A stretch of DNA of 8,320 nt, from NCBI GenBank assembly GCA_964354225.1, contig CAYGZC010000333.1, positions 1 to 8,320 of the forward strand, read 5' to 3'. Both the position numbers and the translations under genes were made by a program. Under the pieces are notes generated by a model. The model saw nothing but the letters and a program-made list of their open reading frames with translations, ran no database searches and had not been told where the DNA came from. Numbering within the stretch: the stretch's first letter is position 1; each line of letters starts with the position of its first letter. Positions 1 to 7,989 of this stretch are shown piece by piece. This DNA is from CAYGZC01 sp964354225. Its GTDB lineage: Bacteria > Bacteroidota > Ignavibacteria > UBA10030 > SZUA-254.

Positions 1-2556
1 TTACAGGATCGAATATTAGTCGATGGTATTCTATCTGAATCCGAATGGCAGCGTCCCGGAGTTAACGACTTTACACAAAGAAATCCGATAGAAGGTGCTG
101 TGCCTACGCAAAAGACCGAAGTGTGGGTGGCATACGATGACGAGGCATTATTCGTCGCGGCTCAGTTATATGACACAGCTCCCGATTCGATCGTGGACCG
201 CATTGCCCGGCGTGATGCGAGTTTGAACGCTGATTGGTTTTATTTGGGAATCGATTCATACCATGACCGGAGGACAGGTGTTTTCTTTGGCGTCTATGCG
301 AGCGGTGCAGTTGCCGATGGGTCACTGTTCAACGACTCTTGGGACGACGACTCTTGGGATGGCGTGTGGGGATCCGCAGCAAAAATCAACGGTAAAGGGT
401 GGGCAGTGGAAATGAGAATTCCCTACTCTCAATTACGCTTCACACAGCAAGACGAGTATACATGGGGAATCAACTTTGCACGAAAAATAGAACGGAATAA
501 TGAAGAAGATTTTTTCGTTATGGTTCCGAAAAAAGAAAGCGGTTGGGTATCGCGGTTTGCCGACCTTACCGGTATTCGCGATATTCATCCGCCTGCACGT
601 CTGGAAGTTATGCCGTACGTTGTTATAAGCACTACACAAACGAACCAATATAGCAGGTGGGATCCGATGAATAAACGGAGTAGGTATACTGGCAATATGG
701 GTGCTGATTTAAAAGTCGGGTTGGGAAGCAACCTTACGCTGAATGCCGCTATCAATCCTGATTTCGGTCAGGTCGAAGTCGATCCAGCAAGTGTGAACCT
801 CACACAATATGAAACTTATTATGAAGAGAAACGCCCGTTCTTTGTTGAAGGCGCCAATTTTTTAAATTATGGATTTGGTGGTGCGAATAATAATTGGGGA
901 TTCAACTTTGGCACACCGGATTTTCTGTACACCCGGCGTATCGGACGCGCACCAGAAGGCAAACGCCAGCATTCAGGAGACACTAAGATGCCCGATCGGA
1001 GTCACATCATAGGGGCTGCCAAGCTCACGGGAAAGCTCGATGAAGGTTGGTCATTAGGGACGATCCAAGCTGTAACGTCTTCAGAGAATGCAAAGACAGA
1101 TAGTAACGGTGTTAGATTTTCAGATGTTGTGGAACCGTTGACTTATTACGGGATCGTACGCTCACTATACGAACATGATAAGGGACGCCAGGGTTTAGGT
1201 ATTATCGGAACAGCAGCAGTGCGCAATCTCAATAAGGATTACCTCGATGATCAATTCAATAACGGATCGTATGCGTTTGGTATTGATGGATGGACCAATC
1301 TGGATACCAGCCGGACATGGGTTATTACCGGATGGATGGCGGGGACGTTGATCGCGGGCTCAGCAGAACGGATGGCAAGCGTGCAACAATCGTATTTACA
1401 TTATTTCCAGCGCCCGGATGTCAGCCATGTTTCCTTTGATGCTAGTAGGCGATCACTTACAGGATACGGCGGACGCGTTGCCGTTAATAAGCAGCAAGGG
1501 AATTTTCAATTCAACAGTGCTATCGGTGTGGTGTCACCCGGATTTGATTCGAACGATCTCGGTTACCATCCACGGACTGATGTGCTCAACGGGCATGTCG
1601 TCGTCGGTTATGCCTGGTTTGAACCCGACGGAATTTTCAGATCAAAATCGTTTAACATTGCAACGTATAGAAGTTATAATTTCGGCGGCTACAGAATCGC
1701 CGATGGTTACATGGGATTTGTGTACGGCTCATTCATGAATTATTGGTCCACGAACGGAAATATTAGCTACTCCCCAGCATATGTCGATGAATATCGCACA
1801 CGTGGTGGACCAATGATGAAGACGACGCCGGGTTATAGTTTCAATTTTGGGTTTTCTTCCGATTCACGCAAAATGATTACTGGAGGTCTCGGCGTTTATG
1901 GGTCACGGAGCGAGTCCGGATCATATACCGTTGAATTCGACCCGAGTATCGGATTCAAACCGACAGCTGGGATCAATGTCAATATCAGTCCATATTTTAA
2001 GCGTTTGTTCGGTATGGCACAGTACATAACAACGGTTTCCGATCCCACAGCCACTTCGACATACGGGGCACGATATATATTTTCAAAAATCGATCAGTCG
2101 GAAGTCGCCGCGTCGATTCGTGTGGAATGGACATTCACACCGACGCTCAGTTTGCAACTATACATGCAACCGTTGATTTCTGCCGTTCAATTCATGGATT
2201 TTAAAGAATTGAAACAGCCGAAAACATTTACATTCAACCATTACGGTGATAACGGCTCGACGATTTCGTACATAGACAGTTCCAACAGGTATCTCGTCGA
2301 TCCGGATGGCGCAGGACCGGACTCATCATTCACATTTGATAAGCCGGATTTTAAAAGTATATCTCTTCGCGGAAATATTATCCTCCGATGGGAGTATTTA
2401 CCGGGTTCAACAATGTACTTCGTCTGGACGCACGGTGGATCGGATTATGCCAGCAATGGCGATTTCAATCTCCATCGCGATCTCAATAATCTGGTTTCAA
2501 CGCCATTACACGAGGACGTATTATTAATTAAGTTAACATATTGGTGGCATCCTTAA
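1..2556 (+). CDS. CBM9-like / DUF5916 outer-membrane-type protein, N-terminus cut off by the window edge
   Basis: The frame is open from base 1, so the GTG at base 100 is not the real start. The upstream codons read LQDRILVDGILSESEW, the usual opening of a CBM9-like domain, so only a signal peptide and a few residues should be missing. The 851 visible residues hold a CBM9-like beta-sandwich (about 3-170, ending near IPYSQLRF at 140-147). The DUF5916 region follows, with its signature at 252-284 (NPDFGQVEVDP, then EKRPFFVEG) and YTRRIGR further on. The long C-terminal part alternates aromatic and polar residues and ends in LLIKLTYWWHP, like the closing strand of an outer-membrane beta-barrel. 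Family members are secreted or outer-membrane proteins of uncertain function, and carbohydrate binding or uptake is only inferred. Neighbouring genes are convergent and unrelated. I am confident of the family but not of the function. Confidence 0.88.
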   Translation, partial: LQDRILVDGILSESEWQRPGVNDFTQRNPIEGAVPTQKTEVWVAYDDEALFVAAQLYDTAPDSIVDRIARRDASLNADWFYLGIDSYHDRRTGVFFGVYASGAVADGSLFNDSWDDDSWDGVWGSAAKINGKGWAVEMRIPYSQLRFTQQDEYTWGINFARKIERNNEEDFFVMVPKKESGWVSRFADLTGIRDIHPPARLEVMPYVVISTTQTNQYSRWDPMNKRSRYTGNMGADLKVGLGSNLTLNAAINPDFGQVEVDPASVNLTQYETYYEEKRPFFVEGANFLNYGFGGANNNWGFNFGTPDFLYTRRIGRAPEGKRQHSGDTKMPDRSHIIGAAKLTGKLDEGWSLGTIQAVTSSENAKTDSNGVRFSDVVEPLTYYGIVRSLYEHDKGRQGLGIIGTAAVRNLNKDYLDDQFNNGSYAFGIDGWTNLDTSRTWVITGWMAGTLIAGSAERMASVQQSYLHYFQRPDVSHVSFDASRRSLTGYGGRVAVNKQQGNFQFNSAIGVVSPGFDSNDLGYHPRTDVLNGHVVVGYAWFEPDGIFRSKSFNIATYRSYNFGGYRIADGYMGFVYGSFMNYWSTNGNISYSPAYVDEYRTRGGPMMKTTPGYSFNFGFSSDSRKMITGGLGVYGSRSESGSYTVEFDPSIGFKPTAGINVNISPYFKRLFGMAQYITTVSDPTATSTYGARYIFSKIDQSEVAASIRVEWTFTPTLSLQLYMQPLISAVQFMDFKELKQPKTFTFNHYGDNGSTISYIDSSNRYLVDPDGAGPDSSFTFDKPDFKSISLRGNIILRWEYLPGSTMYFVWTHGGSDYASNGDFNLHRDLNNLVSTPLHEDVLLIKLTYWWHP

Positions 2557-2784
2557 ACAATATAATTTCAAGAATTACGCCGAAGGAATATTATCTGTAA
2601 TGAATTGATTCGTGGAAAAGTGGGAACCGAAAAAAGTTGGCTAATATTAAATATATCGGAAGATAGGACACTGAAAACAAAAACCGCAATTCTTTTTTAA
2701 ATTGGCTCGTGTTGATATTCATTATTTTACCTGGTGTCGCCTGATAAGTAATCTATGATCATCACACTTCCATTTGACACAAAA
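2557..2784. other. Gap with no recognisable gene
   Basis: This AT-rich stretch follows the DUF5916 stop codon. I see no coding-like frame, no strong GC hairpin directly after the stop, and no RNA gene. The first convincing hairpin for + transcripts lies at the far right end, so the DUF5916 transcript may carry a 3' untranslated tail of about 230 bases. Confidence 0.5.
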
Positions 2785-2818
2785 CCTGCTCTCTTAATTG
2801 AGAGTGGGATTTTTATTT
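2785..2818 (+). terminator. Intrinsic terminator between convergent genes
   Basis: On the + strand, CCTGCTCTC (2785-2793) pairs with GAGAGTGGG (2800-2808) around the loop TTAATT. This gives nine pairs, two of them G-U wobbles, followed by ATTTTTATTT. On the - strand the two wobbles become A-C mismatches, leaving a five-pair core plus two outer G-C pairs, then TTTTGTG. It therefore works best for + strand transcripts leaving the DUF5916 gene and may work weakly for the opposing PGPGW gene. The + T-tract runs over the stop codon of that gene (2813-2815). Confidence 0.65.
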
Positions 2819-3046
2819 CACATCCTCCGGTGTTTCCGGTTTCCGAGATTTTTTCTTCTTAAAAATCTTTTCTTTCATCTTATTCAACAGTACCCTTGCC
2901 CAAACGAATTCGGTTGCCAATATTCCTAAGCCGGCAGGGATGATAAGGATTGCAGGTCCGGGGAGGAATATCATCACGACACCGATAAGTAAAACCGTTG
3001 TGCCGGCAATGGCGATAAATATTCTTCGTATGCTTTTTAAAGTCAT
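2813..3046 (-). CDS. Small PGPGW-type transmembrane protein
   Basis: This 77-residue protein resembles the PGPGW family of putative transmembrane proteins. Residues 9-28 form a hydrophobic helix, a PGPA turn lies at 29-32 (PGPG in many members), and a second helix spans about 33-45. The conserved-looking ATEFVWARVLL follows at 44-54, then a lysine-rich tail (58-69) that should face the cytoplasm. The family has no established biochemical role that I know of. The ATG at 3044-3046 is preceded by GGTGA about 12 bases upstream, a weak and rather distant ribosome binding site. The upstream in-frame-looking ATG runs into TAG at once, so this start is the only reasonable one. It begins 63 bases after the phosphatase stop with no terminator between them, so co-transcription is likely. 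Confidence 0.85.
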   Translation of the reverse strand: MTLKSIRRIFIAIAGTTVLLIGVVMIFLPGPAILIIPAGLGILATEFVWARVLLNKMKEKIFKKKKSRKPETPEDVK

Positions 3047-3109
3047 TACTATTTCATTTCACCGGAATTATTCAGATTCGGTAGATCGACCTTCATCGAA
3101 GAGCCAACT

Positions 3110-5620
3110 CTAATTATACTTTACTACAACGAACGTTATATCGTCGTGCTGATCGGCAGAACCTTGAAATTGTTGCGCCGAGTGGATGAGTGAACGCTGT
3201 AATTGTTCGGCAGGAAGCTTTTTGTTGGCTTTAATAAAATCGAAGATCGTATCTTCCCCAAACTGCTCTTGTTGTTCGTTCATCGCTTCAGAGAGTCCAT
3301 CTGAATAAAAGAAAAAGATGGTATCGGATTGAAGTTGTCGTTGAACTTCTTCAAGACTCTCTTCAAAAATTGGACCGCGTTCAAGCCCTAATCCGATTCC
3401 TCGTGAATTAAGATGCTCGAGATGATTATTAGTGCTGATGATCGCCTTATTATGCCCGGCACGGCAGATTTGTACGGTATTGTTTTCCAAATCAAACAGC
3501 GCGAGGACCATGGTGATGAAAGACTTCCGTTCGATACCATCGTAAAGACGACGATTAACGTGAATAAGCATTTCCCGGGGTGTTTGATACATGTGAGATG
3601 CCAGTTGAATCATCCCTTGGATTTTTGACATGTAAAGTGCTGCCGACATTCCTTTTCCAGATACATCAGCAACTACTACTAAAAGTTTCTTCGGACCGAG
3701 CTGAATGTAATCAAAATAATCACCACCGACGGTTAGAGCGGGGATTGAGATACCGGCGATGTCAAGGTGTTCGAATTCTGGACTCGCTTTTGGAAGCAGA
3801 CTCTGCTGAATCTTCCGCGCAATTTCTAACTGCTCTTCGATCTTTTGCTTTTCGATCTCACTCTTGTGTAAGCGGGCATTTTCAATAGCAATTGCCGCCT
3901 GGCTTGCAACTGTTGATAAAAGATCTATATCTTCCTGTGAATAAATTTTGCCGGACATTTTCGGACCTACGTTGATCGTTCCCACCAACCGGTTCTGTAT
4001 GAACATAGGAACGGAAAGGACAACACCGGATTTAACAATCTTATCTCTATCCGATTGAATCATTGGAACTGAATCAGGTTCCACATCCAACAAGGCGAGA
4101 GAAATGGGTTTTTTCGTTTCCTGAAGAAGCGCGATCAATCCATTTTTCTGTTGAACGAAATCAGAATAATGTTTTGGGATGTTCTTTGTTAATGAATAAC
4201 ATCCTTCTTTTTCGTCACACAACACAATCGCTATTTTTTCAACGTGCATAGTTCCAGAAATACGATTCGCCATCGAGTCGAGAATCTGTTCCAAGTTCAT
4301 CAACCGGGGAAGTTCCTGGCTGAATTCAAGCAGAGCTTTTTGATAATTGTACCGTTCCTGATAAAAACTTCTATCGATCCATTCCTGCGTTCTTCTCTTT
4401 ATCGGATCGAAAACAAGTGCGATTGATATAAACGCGACCGCATTCATCAACTGGTTATTTTCCATGCCGAGGAAATAAGAGAGCAGGTTCCCTATTCCAA
4501 AAACGATCATCAAATATATCGCCGCAAGAGCCGCGGTTATGATACCGTAAATCAAACTTCTCTTGATAATTAAATCAATATCCATTAACCGGTATCGGAA
4601 AATGCTGTACCCGAAAGCAAGCGGCATGCTGATGACAAGAGCAATAGGCAATAAAAATATCAGCTGAAGGAAGAGAAACGGCTTAATGAGCAGAACAACA
4701 AAAACATATGTAAATGCCGTTAATCCTAACGCAGACCCTATCAATATTGGTCGCAATTGTTCCTTATGTGATTGCTCTACACAACTAAAGTAAGCCCGTA
4801 TAAAAATACCAAGTCCGGTAGTGAATGACCCGATTAAAAATAACGGATTGATAACCCCAACAAACGGCGGCAAAACAAGTTGCTGTCTAAAAAGAATTGT
4901 AAGTGTATTAATAATGCTTGCAGAATATAGTGATGCAGTTATCCAACGATTATCAAATGCCTTCTTCCGTACTGGGAAATAGAGAAAGAATCGAATGAAA
5001 ACCGGTGGTGCAAAAATAAGAGCCGCGAACAACCCGGAGCGTACAGCCAAAATTTGCCATTGAGCAAAATGCTGAAGATCGAGACGATTAATAAACAACC
5101 CGAAGAAAAGCATAGTCCAAAGGCTGAACCCACCGAATAGCTGCTGAGTCTCTCCCTGAGGTTTAGTTATTACAACAATAAAGCCGACGATAAGAAAACC
5201 TAATCCCAATGAGAATAGTGAAAGGAAAAAAACATCAAAATTCTTCACAATCTCTATTTCAGTTTCAAATTGTTTATTGTCACGTTCAATCGTATAAACC
5301 ACTTTACCGGAAGTCTGAACTGAGTCGATAATTCTTTGTGCCCGGTTAGCGTTATCAAACTGAAATCCATTTACTTTTAAAAGAATATCACCGTTTTTAA
5401 TTCCCGCCTTGTCGGCAACACCATCGGGAATAACATCGGAGATGAGCAGACCTTGTTTACCCACCTCCCGTTGGCGCCATCCGCATTCATCGCTTCCCTG
5501 TACGTTATAAATCATGACAGACATGAAATTCATAATACACAATGCCAGCACAATCACGGTAATGCTTGAATATAAAATCCGGATTGTGTTCGGACGCATT
5601 TTCTTTAGTGGGTTTTTCAT
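3110..5620 (-). CDS. PDZ - polytopic membrane - GAF - PP2C (SpoIIE-type) serine phosphatase
   Basis: This is an 836-residue membrane signalling protein. A first membrane helix at about 14-38 is followed by a PDZ domain (about 45-125: GLLISDVIPDGVADKAGI, then NGDILLKVNG), probably periplasmic. A polytopic segment of about eight or nine helices runs from 128 to 405. A GAF sensor domain (about 435-583) and a helical linker (584-610, ARKIQQSLLP) lead to a PP2C/SpoIIE catalytic domain (about 612-836). The metal-site motifs are all present: GGDYFD 632-637, DVSGKG 652-657, YSDG 772-775 and DD 826-827, so it should be an active Mn/Mg-dependent phosphoserine/threonine phosphatase. Family members usually dephosphorylate anti-anti-sigma (STAS) proteins; no such partner is nearby, so the target is unknown. 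The ATG at 5618-5620 has no clear Shine-Dalgarno site, and Met8 is a possible alternative start. The gene probably heads a two-gene unit with the PGPGW gene. Confidence 0.93.
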   Translation of the reverse strand: MKNPLKKMRPNTIRILYSSITVIVLALCIMNFMSVMIYNVQGSDECGWRQREVGKQGLLISDVIPDGVADKAGIKNGDILLKVNGFQFDNANRAQRIIDSVQTSGKVVYTIERDNKQFETEIEIVKNFDVFFLSLFSLGLGFLIVGFIVVITKPQGETQQLFGGFSLWTMLFFGLFINRLDLQHFAQWQILAVRSGLFAALIFAPPVFIRFFLYFPVRKKAFDNRWITASLYSASIINTLTILFRQQLVLPPFVGVINPLFLIGSFTTGLGIFIRAYFSCVEQSHKEQLRPILIGSALGLTAFTYVFVVLLIKPFLFLQLIFLLPIALVISMPLAFGYSIFRYRLMDIDLIIKRSLIYGIITAALAAIYLMIVFGIGNLLSYFLGMENNQLMNAVAFISIALVFDPIKRRTQEWIDRSFYQERYNYQKALLEFSQELPRLMNLEQILDSMANRISGTMHVEKIAIVLCDEKEGCYSLTKNIPKHYSDFVQQKNGLIALLQETKKPISLALLDVEPDSVPMIQSDRDKIVKSGVVLSVPMFIQNRLVGTINVGPKMSGKIYSQEDIDLLSTVASQAAIAIENARLHKSEIEKQKIEEQLEIARKIQQSLLPKASPEFEHLDIAGISIPALTVGGDYFDYIQLGPKKLLVVVADVSGKGMSAALYMSKIQGMIQLASHMYQTPREMLIHVNRRLYDGIERKSFITMVLALFDLENNTVQICRAGHNKAIISTNNHLEHLNSRGIGLGLERGPIFEESLEEVQRQLQSDTIFFFYSDGLSEAMNEQQEQFGEDTIFDFIKANKKLPAEQLQRSLIHSAQQFQGSADQHDDITFVVVKYN

Positions 5621-5653
5621 GGTATCTAAAAATACATACTGTTTGGAGACATT

Positions 5654-5682
5654 AGTTTATTGCTATATTTCAGAAATATCAA
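5654..5682 (-). promoter_or_regulatory. Candidate sigma70-type promoter of the phosphatase gene
   Basis: Read on the - strand, TTGATA (5682-5677) is followed by a 17-base spacer and TAAACT (5659-5654). That is five of six and four of six matches to the -35 and -10 consensus. The start site would fall near 5647, giving a leader of about 27 bases before the ATG at 5620. The -10 match is only moderate, so this remains a candidate. Confidence 0.4.
5665..5679. repeat. Perfect palindrome in the phosphatase promoter, possible operator
   Basis: ATATTTC (5665-5671), one A, then GAAATAT (5673-5679) form an exact 7+1+7 inverted repeat. It lies almost wholly within the spacer between the proposed -35 and -10 boxes, where a dimeric repressor would block polymerase. 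It is AT-rich, so chance occurrence is possible, and no regulator gene is nearby to pair it with. Confidence 0.35.
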
Positions 5683-5714
5683 TGCAAACAAAATAAGGAA
5701 TGATGGTGTAAAAA

Positions 5715-5754
5715 TCAATTAAAACAAACCCCCAATCGTTTGTGATCGGGGGTT
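5715..5754 (-). terminator. Intrinsic terminator of the M3 peptidase gene
   Basis: On the - strand AACCCCCGATC (5754-5744) pairs with GATTGGGGGTT (5737-5727) around a six-base loop ACAAAC. This makes eleven pairs including one G-U wobble, followed by the T-rich tail TTTGTTTTAATT (overlapping the stem end). It starts about 30 bases after the peptidase stop codon and separates that gene from the phosphatase. The wobble becomes an A-C mismatch on the + strand, which supports the - orientation. Confidence 0.88.
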
Positions 5755-5785
5755 ATCATCTCACTCATATTCACTATGGGTAAAA

Positions 5786-7885
5786 CTAATTCAATCCTCT
5801 TAGTTTCAAAAGAGCATCTACCTTCGGTTCCGCACCTCTGAAGCGTTTATAGAGAACCATGACATCTTCACTCCCGCCTTTTTCGAGAACGTTTTTTCTG
5901 AATGAAGTGGCTGTCGTTTGATCGAATAAACTGGTTTCTTTAAAAGCTTCGAACGCATCCGCATCGAGAACAGCCGCCCATAGGTAACTGTAATATCCTG
6001 AAGAATAGCCGCCAGAAAAGATATGGGCAAAATTGGTGCTTTGATATCGTGACTCAATTTGTGGAATCAAACCGATTTTTGTGAGCGATTCCTTTTCGAA
6101 TATCGTGACATCCCTTTCTTTGTCGTCCAGAAGCGTATGCCAATCCATATCGAGGAAAGATGCAGCGATGTATTCGACAGTTTCAAAACCCTGATTGAAA
6201 AGCTGGGAGTTACGAATCTTATCGATCAATTCTTGCGGCATCGGTTCGTCTGTTTTGTAATGTTTTGCATACATTTTTAGTACTTCGGGTTCCATTGCCC
6301 AGTTTTCCATTATCTGAGAAGGAAGTTCCACGAAATCTTGTGGGACTGATTGAGCGTTTGAATAAACAGTATTTGAAAGCAAACTGTGAAGCGCATGACC
6401 CAATTCATGAAATAATGTTGCAACATCGTCAACGCTCATCAAAGAAGGTTTATCAGCCGTGGGTTTTGCAAAATTGCCTACATTAAAAACTGTCGGAGTG
6501 ATATAATGGTCATCCATGTTTGACTGGTTTCTGAAACTACCCGACCATGCACCGCTTCTCTTGCTATCCCGCGGGTAATAGTCCGAATAAAAAATACCTA
6601 TATGCCTGCCGTCAGCTTCTTTAACTTCGTATACTTTTACATCGGGATGATAGACCTGAATATCATTTCTCTCAACGAATTGTATCCCGAATAATTTGGA
6701 AGCCACATCGAACGCCCCCTGGCGAACATTTTCCATCTTGAGATATGGGCGCAGCATTTCTTCATCGAGAGCGTATTTTTCTTTCTTTACCTTCTCGGCA
6801 TAGTACCACCAATCCCATGCTTCCAGTTTGAAATTGTTTCCTTCCTTGTCGATTAACTTTTGCAAGTCTTCGACTTCGGCGCCCGCTCTCTTAAGTGCCG
6901 GTTTCCAGAGATCGTTCAAGAACTTGTACACATTTTCCGGTTTTTTTGCCATATACCTGTCGAGTACAAAATCTGCATGGGTTTTGTATCCTAACAAGTT
7001 TGCCCTGTCGACTCGCAGTGAAGCGATTCTTGATAAAATTGTCTTGGTATCATTTTCGTTGTTATTATTTCCACGAGTGATATAAGCTTTGAACAATTTC
7101 TCTCTCAGCTCCCGTTTATTAGAATACTGGAGAAAAGGAATAAAGCTCGGCTTCTGAAGCGTGAATACCCATTTGCCCTCGTGACCTTTCGACTTAGCCA
7201 TCTCAGCGGCTGATTTAATTACATCTTCAGGGAGACCCGCAAGATCATCTTTATTATCGATGACTAATCCGATTGCAATGGTTTCCTTTAGAAGATTTTC
7301 TCCGAACTTCACGGTAAGAACGCTGAGTTCTTCGTTGATTTTTCTAAATTTTTCTTTCGCCTCATCGCTTAAATTTGCACCGCCCCTTACAAAACCTTTA
7401 TAGTAATTATCGAGGACTGTTTTCTGTTCTGTCGTAAGAGGGAGATTATCTCTATTGTCGTAAATTTGTTTCACCCTTTCAAAAAGTTTCGGATTGAGAG
7501 AGATGTCGTCGTTATGTTTTGAAAGGATGGGGGCAATAGTTTTGGCAATCTTCTGCATCTCGTCGTTGGTGTTCGCGTCGTTCAGACTGGCAAACACGTA
7601 ATCGACTTTTGTCAGCAGCTTGCCGCTTTGTTCCAACATCCCTATTGTGTTCTGGAATGTGGGGCTCTCGGTGTTCTGAATTATTGCATCGATTTCCGAT
7701 TTGTGCTGTTTCATCCCCTCCTCGTAGGCAGGCATGAAATGCTCTGTCTTTATGTCGTTGAAGGGGGGTGTTTCGAACGGGGTAGTCCATTCTTTAAAGA
7801 ACGGGTTGCCCGTATTTTTTTGATCCTGTGCATAACATAATACACAGAAGAAGACGGTAGTCAGCGTGTACAATAAGATTTTCAT
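5786..7885 (-). CDS. Secreted M3 family zinc metallopeptidase (oligopeptidase A / dipeptidyl carboxypeptidase type)
   Basis: This 699-residue protein is complete and close to the usual family length of about 680-720. Residues 1-19 look like a signal peptide with a probable cut after CYA. The cysteine there lacks a lipobox, so a soluble periplasmic enzyme is expected rather than a lipoprotein. NPFFKEWTTPFETPPF (27-42) opens the mature part, as in many Dcp-like proteins. The zinc site is HELGH at 493-497, with the third ligand probably Glu520 in QDFVELPSQ. The C-terminal substrate-binding motif is present (HIFSGGYSSGYYSY, 621-634). All catalytic elements are intact, so it should cleave short peptides, either endo or as C-terminal dipeptides; the sequence alone does not settle which. 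The start at 7883-7885 has a good Shine-Dalgarno site. The gene has its own promoter and terminator, so it is a single-gene unit. Confidence 0.94.
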   Translation of the reverse strand: MKILLYTLTTVFFCVLCYAQDQKNTGNPFFKEWTTPFETPPFNDIKTEHFMPAYEEGMKQHKSEIDAIIQNTESPTFQNTIGMLEQSGKLLTKVDYVFASLNDANTNDEMQKIAKTIAPILSKHNDDISLNPKLFERVKQIYDNRDNLPLTTEQKTVLDNYYKGFVRGGANLSDEAKEKFRKINEELSVLTVKFGENLLKETIAIGLVIDNKDDLAGLPEDVIKSAAEMAKSKGHEGKWVFTLQKPSFIPFLQYSNKRELREKLFKAYITRGNNNNENDTKTILSRIASLRVDRANLLGYKTHADFVLDRYMAKKPENVYKFLNDLWKPALKRAGAEVEDLQKLIDKEGNNFKLEAWDWWYYAEKVKKEKYALDEEMLRPYLKMENVRQGAFDVASKLFGIQFVERNDIQVYHPDVKVYEVKEADGRHIGIFYSDYYPRDSKRSGAWSGSFRNQSNMDDHYITPTVFNVGNFAKPTADKPSLMSVDDVATLFHELGHALHSLLSNTVYSNAQSVPQDFVELPSQIMENWAMEPEVLKMYAKHYKTDEPMPQELIDKIRNSQLFNQGFETVEYIAASFLDMDWHTLLDDKERDVTIFEKESLTKIGLIPQIESRYQSTNFAHIFSGGYSSGYYSYLWAAVLDADAFEAFKETSLFDQTTATSFRKNVLEKGGSEDVMVLYKRFRGAEPKVDALLKLRGLN

Positions 7886-7890
7886 AATTC

Positions 7891-7896
7891 TTCCTT
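7891..7896 (-). promoter_or_regulatory. Ribosome binding site of the M3 peptidase gene
   Basis: AAGGAA on the - strand lies five bases before the ATG, which fixes the start. The same bases can pair with TTCCT (7908-7904) in the leader, forming a five-pair hairpin with an eight-base loop that would partly hide the site. That hairpin is weak. Confidence 0.7.
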
Positions 7897-7950
7897 ATTT
7901 AAGAGGAAATTGTTGAGAAGAGTGTTAATTAATGGTAATAGAACGAATTG

Positions 7951-7979
7951 ATGATACGAGAAATATTCCTAAAAGTCAA
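7951..7979 (-). promoter_or_regulatory. Near-consensus sigma70-type promoter of the M3 peptidase gene
   Basis: On the - strand TTGACT (7979-7974) and TATCAT (7956-7951) are separated by exactly 17 bases, giving ten of twelve consensus matches. The start site would be near 7944, with a leader of about 59 bases carrying the ribosome binding site. I see no TAnnTTTG box of the kind described for Bacteroides promoters in this stretch. The position, just after the upstream remnant's stop, fits an independent transcription unit. Confidence 0.65.
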
Positions 7980-7989
7980 ACAGGAATTA

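Noticed and set aside
100..102. GTG as the start of the DUF5916 protein
   Set aside because: The frame continues upstream to base 1 with the family-typical VDGILSESEW, so the true start is outside the window.
2774..2779. TTGACA that could be a -35 box of a + strand promoter
   Set aside because: No -10-like sequence lies at a suitable distance, and the following bases form the terminator stem.
2755..2862. A 35-codon + strand frame starting MIITLPFD
   Set aside because: It runs through the terminator hairpin and into the 3' end of the opposing PGPGW gene, with no convincing ribosome binding site.
5786..7885. M3 peptidase as a lipoprotein, because of cysteines at 14 and 17
   Set aside because: The residues before each cysteine do not form a lipobox (the one before Cys17 is leucine), so an ordinary signal peptide fits better.
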